A stretch of DNA of 64,000 bases from Sclerodactyla briareus (GCA_026419785.1 JAODTK010005855.1:310001-374000), one strand, 5' to 3'; shown: positions 1-12,377, numbered from the stretch's first letter. The notes: generated from the sequence alone by a model not told the origin. Numbers and translations: made by a program.

Positions 1-669
1 GGCATGGTTGCATGATGTATACCATGTGATGATATGTACCTGGATGCATTATGATAGTGTAGGATTCAATTGGAGATGGGGTTTAGGGTTAATGAGGGTT
101 AGGTTTTGGTTTTGGTGACAATAAGATTTGAGATTACATGTACATCTGGGATTGGAAATGCACCCCAATGCCCACGTAATAACACTTGGGTTAGCATTTT
201 GCAATCATGCCGCTTTCCTTACGACAAAAATGTCCCCATGCTACCTTTTCTATCTATACTGAACAACAAGCATAATTTTGCATTTGAACCAAGCCCCAGT
301 CTGGTACATTTGGCTAGGCTATAGGCCACCGCCACAACGATAACCATAGGGTCAAATTCAACACGAGGCCTACGGTGAGACCATACAAGTCAATGTTAGG
401 CAACACGACTGCTGAACTGCCCTGACATTTCTCGTTGAGAAATAAAAATTTACAGCTCAGTTAGCCTAACCCTAGTCGATTTCTACCAGAAAATACCCTT
501 ATTTTGATAATCCCAACTTAAAAAACTTACAAATACTTGACTTACGTTGATTTCCATGATTTTCACCACAATCCCAGTGGCCACGCCTGCACAACGAAGG
601 AGCACCGTCGGTTACGTGGACGTTAACAAACAGTCGTTTTGTTTGTGTACCGGGGCCCAATACACTTGT

Positions 670-678
670 GGGCGGGGC
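670..678 (+). promoter_or_regulatory. GC box (Sp1-type)
   Basis: The string GGGCGGGGC matches a classical GC box. It lies in a locally GC-richer stretch (about 560-1150) within an AT-leaning region. It is a candidate promoter element for a non-coding first exon of NOL6 or for a divergent transcript. Nothing else in the sequence fixes a start site. Confidence 0.3.
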
Positions 679-915
679 TAACGGGCTAATAAGCTCTCCA
701 CACGGAAAGTAGCCGAAAAACAAGTTACTGTTTTGGCGGCACTGATAATTTCTTTCCCTGGAATACAGTTCGTGTTGTAGTTAAATATGCATATGCATGA
801 TTGCCGTGATTGACACTTGGGTTATCGTCGACTTGTCTGGCTGAGCGGGCGCGCGTACAGATGAAACGACTGTTTGTGAACGTATAGCAGCTCTACCAGC
901 GAACAGGCCGTGTTA

Positions 916-956
916 CCCTTTGAGCGTGCTACGGGGCCCGCAGCACGCTCAAAGGG
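916..956. repeat. Perfect 15-bp inverted repeat (hairpin)
   Basis: The left arm CCCTTTGAGCGTGCT (916-930) is exactly complementary to the right arm AGCACGCTCAAAGGG (942-956). The 11-base loop is itself nearly palindromic (CGGG-G-CCCG). Without poly-U it is not a terminator, and there is no array. It could be a cruciform-forming element or the core of a short MITE. Confidence 0.85.
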
Positions 957-2431
957 GCCACAACAAAAAGCTCCCAACTATCCCGAACTGGACTGAGTAT
1001 TCTCCCAAGAAGGGGGGACCCGAAAATAGCCCTTGCCCCTCGAATAACCAGCACCACCGTAGGATGACAGGGCTACAACCTAAAGCATTGGGGGAGGCAC
1101 CATCGCTTTGTGACCCACAATCCCGGACTCGCCCGAAACAAATATAAATAGTTTAACTTACACTACACAGAGCCGCATCCTCCACCTGTAGCCAGATTCT
1201 CCTCCGCTCAAAACTAGAATTACACACGTATATGCTCGACTTAGAAAACAACGATATCAACAGAAATCAGAAGGGCAAGTGACGGGTTAAGTAAAACCGA
1301 ATCTCTATACACCTCAAGAAAGGCTGCCTCGGAATGACCAGCATGGGGAGAAGCGAACGGTCCCTGGGAAGAGGACAAAAGAACAAGCAATTAGCCAACA
1401 CAAAACATTACGTAACCAAATAATCAGGTTACAACCACAACACAGAAGGTCAAGTAAAGGTCCTCGGGCGGATAGTTTATGGAGCGCCAATGGTGAAATA
1501 ATCGGGGCGCCTACAATAGGCATCACTCAAAATCCTGCACAAGAATATTTACATTCGGGAAAATCCTGCCACAGATTTCCACAATAGGAATTGTACGAAT
1601 AGCATCAGTCATGAATCTTGGTACATCAGGCACAATGTATGCCTACTCATATGATTGTGTGTCAGACATTGTATCACTGCGGGACATGGGGGAAAACACT
1701 AATTTTAGTTTACTACAAAGCCAGCACATGTATGCAAAACTAGGTGTTATAAGACTTTTGATTGACATTTCTCAGGAACTGATGCCCGAAGTACAAATTC
1801 GTCGATATCATTGAAACTAGTACAAAGTTTCCATCTGTTAAGAATTAACATTGAAAACTGCAATATGAACACATTGAAAGATCATAAAAGTCATGAAACC
1901 ATCATGTAGATGGGTTGATACTAGCCACGTATCAGAAGAAATTTTACTGTTGCACACTTCCCATTGAAGGTGACAAAATCTGTGAACTCATGTCTCCAAC
2001 TTCTCCCTCCGATTACACAGCCTCTATGACCTTCAAAACATCATTACGAGACATTCCAATCCACATACAATGTTAAAATTTCATTAGTATAAAGTTGATA
2101 CTCACAAGCCCAATTTTGACCATAATAATTGGGGAAAATCACCACCTGTTTTCCCAGCCTGTCTTGTTTTGAAACATAGTTTCGTAAACTGAAGTGTTGC
2201 CAATCAGGGCTCATTTCGGCGATCCTGTTATTCATATTGGGCACATGCAGACTACTATAGAAATCTGCATGATTAGTTGAGTGGCAACTGGTAACACAAA
2301 AAAAAAACAACTACGCGTGATCAAGTGAATGCAGTTATGGAGATTTCTGACTGATTCCGGGTTTATATTTGGTAATTCTCACCTGCCAAAGACCAATATG
2401 GGGAATGAATGATTTCTAAACCTTTTCTTAA

Positions 2432-2585
2432 CTACATAATTGGTCTTGGGTATAGGCAACGTGCGAACTCATTTCATAGGGGCACAAATGAGTGGAATAA
2501 CATGGATTTTATGGTTTGCCCCATTGACTGCTAACACAAAGTGCCCTTAATATGAAATGAGTTTCGCACGTTGCCTACATAATTG
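2432..2585. mobile_element. MITE-like element with 26/27-bp terminal inverted repeats
   Basis: TAGGCAACGTGCGAA at 2453 begins an arm (2453-2478) that recurs inverted at 2551-2577, differing by a single-base indel. Inside the arms, GGGGCAC and GTGCCC also pair. The direct repeat CTACATAATTG is found at 2432-2442 and 2575-2585; the right copy overlaps the end of the arm. There is no coding sequence, so this is a non-autonomous DNA element of about 125 bp. The superfamily is not assignable. Confidence 0.6.
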
Positions 2586-3061
2586 AGATGCGAGCTTGTC
2601 AAAAACTAAAGTTGAAACAGAAAGTTGACCGCTTAGCACTAGCCTCAAAAACAGCCTAGGCCGAGTTGTGAACGGGGCGTTGAGTACAGGTAATAAAGTC
2701 TGTGAGTGCAGCACTAAAACATTTCACAAAAAATTGAAGCAAGTTACATGTATATATTTGCAAGGTGTCTTCAGATGGTCACTCCTCTGTTTCAGGCTAA
2801 AATTGGTCCGTGTATAAAATCATAGCAAATTCAGTTGGTTAGGCCTATTGCTGGCTAACTCGTGGAAATCAGTAAGCCATCAAACGTTTTAATTTTTGTT
2901 TTTTCATTTCATCACACAAAATAAAATTTATGGTACTGGTACTCAGACCAGTTGGGACAAAGCCCTATGAGCCGTCATGCAATCCACCCTGCAGGACCAT
3001 AGGAGTGTGTTTGGTTCTGACAAAGATTCCTCGGCGACAGTTCTCTGAGAAATTGAAGGGG

Positions 3062-3190
3062 GTTCCTGCTTCCTCATACCAAGGCCTCGAGGCCAGTTTT
3101 TAGTGGCCTCGGCATCGAAGGCCTCGGCCTCAGCCTTGGAGCTTCTGGCCTCGGGTTTTGGGTGAGGCCGGGTCGAGGCCGGGCAATATT
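3062..3190. repeat. GGCCTCGG-rich simple repeat
   Basis: Many irregular copies of GGCCTCGG, GAGGCC and CCTCGGCCT are packed into about 130 bp of an otherwise AT-rich region. A related cluster lies at 4720-4790. No reading frame or RNA fold was recognised. Confidence 0.55.
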
Positions 3191-3739
3191 GTGTTTTGCT
3201 ATTAAATTGGAAAAATAAAATTTTATGTCACAAATGATGCTTCAGGATCTGTTTGAATTTCGCGACACTTGAACTAACATAGCATACTCCGTATCACCCA
3301 AAATACTGCCGATAAAATGTACTGGCACAGCACTCGGCCCGCCGTGCGCCATGCAATTTCTCAGTGCTGTGCTTGAGTGCCTACAAAGCAGTGAATCCTG
3401 GACTGGCGCCAGCCACATGTGAACACTCACTCACTGATCGCCCCCCCCCCCCTCATGTCGTAGTAGGAGTTGCGAGGTGGATTCTCGTATCCATGAAAAT
3501 GCATAAGCATGGACCATTAAAAAACAAAGAATGTGGCCTGTGCTGCAGATTGTAGAAGCATTTTATTATTTAATATAAATTTATATTTTGCTTTGGCACA
3601 GTCCTAGGCTTAAAAGTTACTGCGTCTGCAGTGCTTGAATTGCAATTTTGTATTAAAAGGATAATTTGAACACTATATATTTGTCAAATTGCCTAACTGT
3701 AGTCTGTACATGAAAAATCACACAATTGTCCTTTATCAG

Positions 3740-3960
3740 TATGGTTGACTTTAGTCAGAGGAATCTATGCAGTCATGACAGTGTGCAGTGTGTGTGTGTG
3801 TGACGCCTGCTTGTTAACATGTTAACTTGACCCCATGCACCTTAGTGGATCAAGTTCTACTTGGTATGTGGGTTCCCCATAATGCGTACATGAATCTATT
3901 GTTTTGTGGTCAGGCCAAAGGTGATCTGAGGTGAACAAACTTCAAGGCAGTCAAAGTATC
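3740..3960 (+). repeat. Dispersed repeat copy with (TG)n, short fragment
   Basis: This copy begins with GTCAGAGGAATCTATGCAGT, then a TG run, GACGCCTGCTTGT and ...CATGAATCTATTGTTTTG. The same order of blocks appears at 23370-24870, 30080-30880 and 57225-58070. It is a non-coding interspersed family. This is a short copy. Confidence 0.6.
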
Positions 3961-4719
3961 TCTATGCCTCTTAGCTTTCTGGTTTGGTTTTGTCATTAGG
4001 TTTGGGTCACTATCTGTTTTGGATTGATTGAGTGAATGTATTGCTTACTGTCTAGCCATGATGGATTTTAAAATGTTATTTTATAGATTTAAAAAAAATT
4101 ATGTGTCGTACACAATTGATTGGAATGGCAGGTCATCTGCCAATTAAATTCCACAACCTTTCGGAAGCCAGATGGTGCGGCCAGAATCCATACACTGCTC
4201 TATTTGCCCTGGTTAAGAATGTGCTGTCTGTCCCAGCTGGAAGTGCGCCAGTAGAAAGAGGGGGAGGGGGGGGGGCAAATTCTGCACCCACACCAGGCCA
4301 AGCTTTCTCCACAGATGCTGGAATACTTGATGTTTTTAAAATGCAATGCGCATGTCCTTCTAAGGCCAGTACCTGTGCACTTATGAATAGTCTCAAACTT
4401 GTGTCGGCTGGAATGCCAAGTGCATGGTCAACTTACCACAGTTTATTTAAGGTGATGGTAAATTTGATGAGCAATATAACCTTCATGGCAAATCTCACAA
4501 GCAATAACATTTTTACAAAACTGCATTCAGATTTTTTCCATTCTGAGTACTGACTTCAAGAATGAAATTTGCTGCATATCAACTTGTTTTACTTCGGACC
4601 TTTCCTTGTCTCAAGATTTATCATTAATGACTAGCTGTAGTCAGAGGGAAGACAAAACAGGAATTATTTATGTATTTAAAACAAATGTAGTTTAAAATTC
4701 ATGCTGTAATATTATTGTG

Positions 4720-4790
4720 TGGCCTCGGCCTTCGAAAGGTGTGTGGCCTCAGCCTAGAGGGTGTGGCCTCCTCGGCCGCGAGGGGTGCGG
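4720..4790. repeat. Second GGCCTCGG-rich cluster
   Basis: GTGGCCTCGGCC, GTGGCCTCAGCC and GTGGCCTCCTCGGCC occur in succession, followed by GGTGCGGCCGC. It is similar in composition to the cluster at 3062-3190, 1.6 kb upstream. Confidence 0.5.
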
Positions 4791-6194
4791 CCGCAGATTG
4801 CTCAGCGAGGCAGCGGCCCGACTACAACACGGCAAAACATTACACACCAACACGGGTGCCATGCTGCATAGTTCCCTGACTGGAGAGAGGGATGAAAAAC
4901 TAGGAATGAAAAATTTATACTTCAATCAACTGGAAACAAGCACATACATACATTGCATCACGTGTGTGAGAGTGGAGAATATTTCTTTGGATGGTTAGTT
5001 AGCCTCAAAATTTTGTTGATATGTTGCATTTAATTATGTCCAAAGTATGTCAGTCTAGTTTCGTTACATCCAACTAGACCATGACTACGTGACAGAAGTC
5101 AAAGCAAATAGTATAAATTTAGTCCTTGGTTCCATTTATTAATTAGAAAAACGAATTTTCACATGAAATTCAAACCAAATATCAACAGACAACTTTGTGT
5201 GCTCTCACCAGAGTGTGTATTAAGCTGTCCATATTGCATACCGTTATTGTTGCACCTTGATTTAAGCTCCATGCGGTGTTCGGCATGGCGGAGTTCCTGG
5301 CATGGGGGCCCACTCCGGAGTGGCAATCATGGACCCAACAGATAATTGTTTGCCACTCTCGGCAGGGGAAGGAGGAAACCTGCTGCAAAAATGATTACTG
5401 ACGTCTAGAGAGTAGAGAGAAATACCCTGTATGGCCACGTCAGGAACAGTTGGCTTGATAACGCTCTTCGCGGTGTGCTATGATTTTTTTCTCATCACCA
5501 TGGCAAAGTGACAACTACAATACCATCGTGGAATTCTGATCATACACCAAACATCGCCTACCAATGTTTGCAATTCTGGAAATCTGGGCTGAGTTGAATT
5601 GCATCTTTCTGATACCGGTCGCAGAGACTCAATCCGCATCCCAATTAGCAGCCCAAATTAAGGGAATGTCATTTACAGTCAGATACCAGAAGGATCAAGA
5701 TGTCACTGACCCTGATCGTTGTAAAGTGAAGTTGATTTCACTGTAATGGACTTTGCATCAGTGTGATGCAATGCCTAGAACCCCCAATAGAGTGAGAGTT
5801 ATTGATGGAGGGGGGTCCAAAACAATTCTTGAGCATTGATGCCTACTCAAAGTCCACTAACCTGACATAAAACTCCTGGAAGGCGGCCCACTAGTAGGCA
5901 AGCTTTTTTATTTACAGTTTTTCAAACATAATCCAAGCAAAAAAGACACACCCCACGGTTCGGCTTGTGTGTCAGATGTGAGTCGCTCATTATAACAATT
6001 CTCAAATACTCACATTATCCGACCAAGCTTAGAGTACTGGGAGTGCATAACATGTCAACAATGTATGTTCATTGTGAGGTTCCATGTGTGGGAATTAGAG
6101 CCAAGATGAACAATTTCCTCGTAAACTATTCCATGACTGTGTGGTTTTCAACGATGCTTTCTTGATCCCAAAACCCAGCTTCCCATCCCTACAG

Positions 6195-6351
6195 AGAGAT
6201 GACATCTTTCGAGGGTGAGCCTGGGGACGCTCGCCAGCAAAAGAACAACAAAAGAAAGAAAACCGGGGACTGTTCAGACCACCGACCACTGAAGAGCTAC
6301 ACATGCTCTCTGACGGAAGGCAAAAGAGGCTTCATCGTTGTTCAAACTGAG
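6195..6351 (+). CDS. NOL6: NOL6 exon with probable start codon
   Basis: NOL6/Utp22 is a nucleolar protein of the small-subunit processome, needed for 18S rRNA maturation. The exon follows a pyrimidine-rich acceptor (CCCATCCCTACAG) and ends at GAG|GTGAGA. The first ATG (6199) opens MTSFEGEPGDARQQKNNK and then a basic stretch (NKRKK) that could be a nuclear/nucleolar signal. After a one-base frame change the sequence reads RGLFRPPTTEELHMLSD and ends EASSLFKL, the N-terminal Nrap block (PT.EEL..LRET then LLRLQ). A further indel near 6313-6320 is needed to join the two halves. The upstream acceptor implies a non-coding exon further 5'. Confidence 0.75.
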
Positions 6352-6789
6352 GTGAGACTAACATTTAAGTGACATGCCACAAGCCGTCACAGAATCAGTC
6401 TAATTTGTCATGTTATTCGGGGCTTGCCGCGACATTTTGTTGTGCCGCTCTTGCAGTTCCCCAAAGCGACATCACAACAAAGACGTTGTGCAGTTCGCAC
6501 TAGCAGCATAATTGCGTAAAATTTCATAACTGGTATGAGGGGATTCCCGCAATTTTTTAAACAATATACCAAATTCGCATGAAATAAAACTGTACATATA
6601 GATGGATTTGAGGCTTTGCCTAATGTTTCGAGCGATATATCACATCTGCTGAAGTGGAGTATGAGTTTAGACCATTTCATTTTGCTAGACAGTAGATGTA
6701 ATTATTACCTTTATACAGCAGTGCTTTCATCAAATATGTTACCAGGAGATTGCAGTGAACTCGTAAATGTCGCTATTCAGTCAATTTGA

Positions 6790-9001
6790 ACACGGTATGT
6801 AGCTGCAGAGCTCCGAGCTTGGGGCTGAAAGTACAACTGAAGGCATTTGGAACAATCTCAAGAAGGGACTCCTTACAGCTAGCACGAGGGCTGTGGTATG
6901 ACTAGTGGCAGGAAAGGGAAGAAGGAAGCCTGGTGGATGGAATGAGGAAGTCGATATGGGCAATTGCAGAGAAACGGAGGTGCTGGAAAGAATGGAAGAA
7001 GGGTGGAAGTAAAGGACCTTACGTGGAAGACCAAAAGAATAGCAAAGAGGAGCTCGGGCAGCAAAAAGACGCTGAAGCTTCAAAATTCCAGGATGTGGAT
7101 GGCAATAGGGATGAGATCTACAGAGTCGTTAAGCAGATGAGAGAAGAAAACCAGGATGTCTTGGCTGACAAATGTGGAGAGATGATGATGGGAAAATATC
7201 CTTCTCTGATGAAGCGAAGAAGGTAGCCTGGAAGACACACTATGAAGAGGATAGCTAAACGTGGAGTTTGACGGGAATTCAGACGACCTGCCACCAGCCA
7301 GCCAGTGAGGCCCTCCAATTGCAGTAAACCAGGGGAGGTGAAGTCCGCCAATCTAAGAGAAAGCAGGGAAAGCACCTACCCTCTGAATGCGGGCAGAAAT
7401 GTAAGGCCTCTGATGAGATGTCCGTGCCCCAGTCATCACAAACCTTGCAAACAGATCATCTACAATGAAACCATTTCCTGCTGATTGGGCGACCAGTGTC
7501 ATCATAAACTGCTACAAAGGCAAAGGAGGAGCACTTGAACGTGGCAATTACAGAGGGATGGAATTAATGGATCAGGTTATGAAAGTGGTAGAGAGGGAAT
7601 TTCTTGAGAAAGTGATTAGGGAGCGTGTTAACATCGATGATATGCAATTGGATTACTGCCTGGCAGCAGCACAACTGACGCTATCTCCATCCTCCGACAG
7701 CTGCAGGAGAAGTACCTGGCAAAGAACAGGAACCGCTACGTTGCCTTTGTTTGACCTTGAAAGCTTGTCGACCGTGTGCCTAGAAGAATACTCTGGTGGG
7801 CATGAGAATGATGGGCTAGATGAGTGGATAGTAAGAGTGGTGCAAGTAATGTATGAAGGTGCAAGGAGTAGGGTTCGCATAGATAACACCTATAGCCGAC
7901 CCTTTGACGTTAAGGTTGGGGTACATCAAGGGTTGGTACTTGAGCCGCTCCTGTTCATTATTGGCTTGAGCTTTGTCTTGAGTTCCGTACTGGCTGTCCT
8001 TGGGAGCATGCTGTATGCTGAGAACCTTGTATAATGTCTGAAAACCAAGATGAGCTGGTGGATCAATCAAGCTATGGAAACCCACCTGGAAGCAAAAGGC
8101 TGAGGTAACATGGATAAGACTAGTGATGTTCTCTGCGACCAAACCTTGATACTTTGATAGACTCCGGCAGATTTCCCTGTGGGGTATGCCGCCCAAGGTG
8201 ATGGCAGACACTCCATTCTGTCCTGTTTGATCGCACTGGATCCACAAGAGAGCTCTGGCATCAGTGGTAGACATCCGTCAAGACCCTGACTTTGTGGTGA
8301 AGCAAGGATGCGAGGAGAAGTGACCATCGATGGGAGACCTACTGGGAGCATCTGAGAGGTTGACGATCAGCATATGGACGTTGTGAAGTCATTTTGTATC
8401 TTGGCGACACGGTTGGTGGGGTGGTTGGCTGTACAGAGGCTGCTTGTAGCAAGGTCGAGGGTGGATGGGGAAAATTTAAAGAAAATACTTCCTGTTCTAC
8501 TTGCAGGCCTCTCATACAAACTCGAGGCTCTTTATACAACAAGTTGGTGCGCAGTACTATGCTTTATGGTAGTGAGTGTTGGGCACCCAAGATGGGATGT
8601 GAGGAGATGGTTGCGAATGAACTCCATGTTGAGATGGTTATGTGGCTTGAAAGCTGAAGATAACAGAGGACTTGGAAGCATCTATGAAGATTTGGAAATC
8701 CCTAGTTTAGAGGACAGTATGCGGACACGGAGGGCTTAATTGGTATGGACAATGTCAACGTCGTGATGGCTGGATCAGGAGGTGTACTGACACGCAGCTT
8801 GCTGTACAAGCATACCGAGGTGACCAAGGAAAACCGTCCAGCACGGATGAATAATGGATCTCCAGCGAGTGGAATCTGGACCCTGCTACCATAGGGAATC
8901 GGAAGGCCTGGAGGATTTCTGTGAGAGCTGCCATGAACGTCTCACCCATTGATGTGGATTAATTTAGATGTAAAACATGATGATGATGATGATGATGATG
9001 T
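6790..9001 (+). mobile_element. LINE (non-LTR retrotransposon), 5'-truncated and decayed
   Basis: Frames read in pieces as an endonuclease/reverse-transcriptase polyprotein. In order: AWWMNEEV-like block (about 6930), DWATSVIINCYKGKG (7483), GNYRG and MDQVMKVVER (7543-7600), a decayed ATDAISILRQLQEKYLAKN block (about 7675-7735), GLDEWIVRVVQVMYEGARSR (7814-7875), VGVHQG (7915-7932), a Cys/His segment (about 8180-8300), and a C-terminal block with MLYGSECW (8560-8585). The catalytic YADD is changed to YAEN (8014-8025) and many frames are broken, so the copy is dead. It ends in an (ATG)n tail, as many RTE-like LINEs do. It lies in the intron between the first two NOL6 exons found. The clade assignment is inference. 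Confidence 0.85.
8977..9001. repeat. (ATG)n microsatellite, LINE 3' tail
   Basis: About eight uninterrupted ATG/TGA units directly follow the last recognisable LINE coding block. The position marks the 3' boundary of the retrotransposon. Confidence 0.85.
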
Positions 9002-9103
9002 CATGTAATAATGACATATACCCTGCGGAATCCAATTATCATGCAGTGTTTATATTCACGAATCACACCCATAACTGACTCCATTTTTTATTTTGGTCCA
9101 TAG

Positions 9104-9193
9104 GTTGAAGAAATGATCAGGAGATGACATGACAATGTCAAAAGGCAAGCCGTCAAGGAGGGCCTAGAAAGCCGGAAAGGTGTCATCATGTCA
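9104..9193 (+). CDS. NOL6: NOL6 exon, N-terminal helical block
   Basis: The exon starts after TTGGTCCATAG and reads VEEMI, then after a one-base frame change REMTMSKGK, then RQAVKEGLES and KGVIMS. This corresponds to the conserved helical block VEELLKEV......K.......L......V that follows LLRLQ in animal NOL6. It joins the previous exon as SLFKL|VEEM. The best donor is TCA|GTAAGG at 9194; a second GTAAGG at 9217 would add eight residues and cannot be excluded. At least two indels break the frame. Confidence 0.7.
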
Positions 9194-9216
9194 GTAAGGA
9201 AGTCGACAGTGAAAAT

Positions 9217-11175
9217 GTAAGGAAAGCATGTGATACTTTGTATGTACTTGCAGTGCTGACCAAGTCACCGGACTCAGACGGGTGGCCCCACATTTTCGGG
9301 TTGTCTCCCATCGACACCTATCCGAATCTCCCGCATTTTTTATTAGAATCTCCCGCCATGTAGGCCCACAGAGTTTTTCCTATGAAAATGCTATAATGGC
9401 TAGCGTGAAGTTCATTTCATCAACACCAAAATGTGAATTATTTCCTAATCGGCCAGGATCGGAAATTGGATCAAAGCAATGTGCTAAATATATGCCTAGC
9501 TGAGAGCAACGTTACCTATACGATTCGTGGAAAATGATACTGTTACGACGGTGAACGCGCAGCGTCCGCGAAGTCATTGAATGCAACCGAACAAAGTACA
9601 TTTGTACCTCCTGAGGAAATTATCAGGCCTGTAGGTGTTAGGAAACAAATAATTGAAAAAACTAGAGTGATGAGGATGGAGAAAGAAGTGATTTGCTCTC
9701 ATAGTTCTCTGTGTGTGAAGCTGCACTCAGGCAGGTAGTCAAGTGTGGGTCATTGTACACTCCAAGGTGATTCACATGTGTAACTTCGCCTAGATGGTCA
9801 GTCATGGGCCGAACCTGGGGCATGTCCATTTTTCTTGGTGTATGTACAAAAACGATAGCAAAGGCTAGCCTGCTAGTGGGTAATTTTCAAAGAACTGTAC
9901 GTCATCTGATGCTGAGGGGTGTGTCAATGCACGACAATGACTCTCCATTCCAGGTATAGAGGGTGCCATCATACAATTGGTAAGTTCCTAAAACACTATT
10001 ATGTATGTTTTTGTATTGCCTAATTATCATTATTTGATTAGGATTTGATAGCACTTCATGGAGATCTTGAAAAGACATCCTTGATCCGATCAGTCGGGAC
10101 CTGCAGTGATTAAGACTCATTGTAAGTGAAATGAGAATTACAGTATAGTTAAAAGCAATAACATCAACATTGTGACGCTGTAGCTATCCGAAGTTGACCA
10201 AAAAATCTTATCCGGCCAGTGTATTGGTAAGATGCTGTGCATAAATATGTTGGCTGTCTCAAATCCCAAATATTTAGTAATAATAATATCTTCTGGATAA
10301 CTCTGCAGATTGATTGAATGAAGTACAATGGTCATGAAAACACAAAATTTTCATAATTCTCTGGGAAGGTTAGCAAAGATGTAAAGGGCCTTGGAATTGC
10401 CACGAACCGACTCCAATGACAGTAAAAAGTAGATTTTCGTACTGTGCAGAGGACCCCCGTGACGTCACAAGGGACTTCTTTGTGCGAGTCACTATGCGAT
10501 GTTCCACTGCTAAATGTTTTTCGCACAAGTGTTGAGTTTAAGTGCGTATCATGCTGTACAGTACTGAAAAAATGGCTACGCAGCTATGGAAACCCCCCAC
10601 CCCCCCCCACCCCCCCCCCCCCCCCCCCTAGTAAGGATTGTTTTTATTTTTTATTGGAGTATATATTGGGTGTATATAGATTATTTTTAAAAACTGAAAT
10701 CAGGAAATCCTGTGCAGGCAAACGAATTTCATGCACAGGATTTTCTTCAGTCCTGGATTTTCAATTCATGTGTGTGTTTCGCAGAAACTTTGCGGGCATT
10801 CCAGCATGTTAGTGTACACTGCCGCAGAGAAAACATGCGGTATGATTTTGCTTTATAAATATTTTGAAGGAATTTCATGCACCGAGGACCTTTTACAAAC
10901 CCATTTTAGTGATGCACTTGCCTATTTGAGCACCAAATACAAAACACTAGACCCCATCCCAATGCATGACCAGATCACAATTTATTCCCCGAGTGCCTTG
11001 CGACAATATACAGCTCTGAATTCATGTTCTGGTTATACGTAGGAGCATCCTGAATGTAATGGTCTCATAGGTTTTAATCTGGATGCATGTTAGAAATGGA
11101 ATGCTAGAGAAATGTTGCTATTAAAATTGGATGCGTTTGAGGTCCATAACCTTGAATAAAATCATTTGGACACAG
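9217..11175 (+). other. Intron, no gene seen
   Basis: There is no exon or mobile element coding sequence that I can recognise. A C tract with scattered As lies at 10593-10628. Open frames here (for example 10444-10812) are low-complexity or unconserved. Confidence 0.6.
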
Positions 11176-11352
11176 CTTTGGGACACATCTTGGCTTCCAA
11201 AGGATATCAAGCTACCTTGGAAGTGGAAGGGGCAGCCATCAAAGGAGGGGTGAAGAGCAGAAGCCGGTAACGGTGGACGTATAGGCAGTTACCATTGGGT
11301 TTTTGTAGACAAGTCTGATCTGAAAGTTGACCTGGCCGATCAAGATGCAGTT
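11176..11352 (+). CDS. NOL6: NOL6 exon, start of nucleotidyltransferase-like domain
   Basis: After the acceptor GGACACAG the frame reads LWDTSWLPKDIKLP, matching the D.WLP..V.VP block of NOL6. A stop (TGA near 11252) then marks a frame change, after which KPVTVDV, IGSY and SDLKVDLA follow. The last two are the GSY...(D)I.VD signature of the first nucleotidyltransferase fold. In this family the fold is structural and not catalytic. The exon ends GCAGTT|GTAAGT, a strong donor. Two or more indels are present. Confidence 0.85.
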
Positions 11353-12170
11353 GTAAGTATAGATATATAATATATGTATGTGTGTGATATGAACCCATCA
11401 GCACAATGAAACTATGCATATGTGCGGTAAGCTTCCGATATTTTGTAGGATGACGATAAGCAAACCCGTTTCTCTGTATACGACCTGAATGTCGCAAATT
11501 CCCGTGGTCCAGTAACAGATTCCTGAAGATTACCTTCATGTAGCGGGATTTGCTTTACAATAGCACACAGGTGAAATAAGACAATCAAAACACCCACATC
11601 CCAAATGTGAGTTCTAACCATGTTGAGTATGTTCAATTTTAATTTTGAGAAAAATTAAATGGAAATCTATAACATCTGGGATGGGGAAGGTGGAAACAAT
11701 GCAAGGGGGCCCATCGAGTACCATAGTGGTTTCTATTGAAAAACTTGACTTAATGGAGTGGTTAAACGGACTTTAGGTTTCGGCAGGGGTAGCGCCAAGC
11801 CAAAATTTAGTGGGTCCGAACCGAGTTTTCTTAAAAAAAAAAATCCACATCTCTGAATGAAGGGTCCAGCTCTATTCAAGGGGTTCCAATCATCAGAGTC
11901 GGAATTTTCCAATGAATTATTTGCAGCCAGGGAAACGATTTTGTTTGTCATTTACTAGATGCCTGGGCCTATATCATTTTGACCCAGTAAAGCCTGCCCA
12001 CAATCAAGAAGGGTGGACAATGTTTCGGTCGATTTAACTTCTTAGTCAGGGAAATTTTTATCGGATAACTGCCGCCCCAGTCATCACGATTATTGCCTGG
12101 GTGACATGGAACAATTCAGGTGAAGTGCCTTGCTAGAGGCACATCAGATAAATCAGGAACCTCATCTCAG

Positions 12171-12377
12171 CTTTGATAATTGTGAAAAACTTGAATTTCC
12201 ATTTCCTCGTGACGACTGGATCACGCCAAGGACTACCTCAACTTCGCTACACCAAAGAGCGGCCTCCTATTGTGCCTACTAGTCAACCATCTTAGGAGGC
12301 AGAGTATCATAGACGATCTGGCCTTCACGTTCAGCAATGGTGATCATCTCAGACCGATTGTAACGTTACCCTCGAAG
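12171..12377 (+). CDS. NOL6: NOL6 exon, KRA.Y / SNG block
   Basis: Read with indels, the exon gives PRDDWITPKDYLN, then FRYTKRA and AYLVNHLRRQSIIDD, then LAFTFSNGDHLRPIVTLPSK. This matches the NOL6 segment MPRE......D.LN.RY..KRA.YLA.LA..L......F.NG..LKP...L. The donor is TCGAAG|GTACCT. The acceptor is uncertain: CATCTCAG at 12170 is used here, but the frame would need a shift and the true start may be a few bases away. Confidence 0.85.

Larger units (their letters stand above)
1..6194. other. Upstream region of NOL6, no protein gene recognised
   Basis: No exon of a known family was recognised here. Open frames are short and lack conserved motifs; the longest, 4101-4553 (150 aa), contains a low-complexity glycine run caused by a G tract and matches nothing I know. 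The stretch holds a GC box near 670, an AT-rich TATA-like string at 1143-1150, a hairpin at 916-956, a MITE-like inverted repeat at 2432-2585, two GGCCTCGG clusters and a copy of a dispersed repeat at 3740-3960. Because the first NOL6 coding exon begins at a splice acceptor, a non-coding first exon and the promoter probably lie in this region. Their position is inference. Confidence 0.5.

Noticed and set aside
76..106. TTTAGGGTTAATGAGGGTTAGG as a telomeric repeat
   Set aside because: Only two imperfect TTAGGG units; too short to call.
4101..4553. 150-codon open frame upstream of NOL6
   Set aside because: Contains a homopolymer-derived glycine run and no conserved motif.
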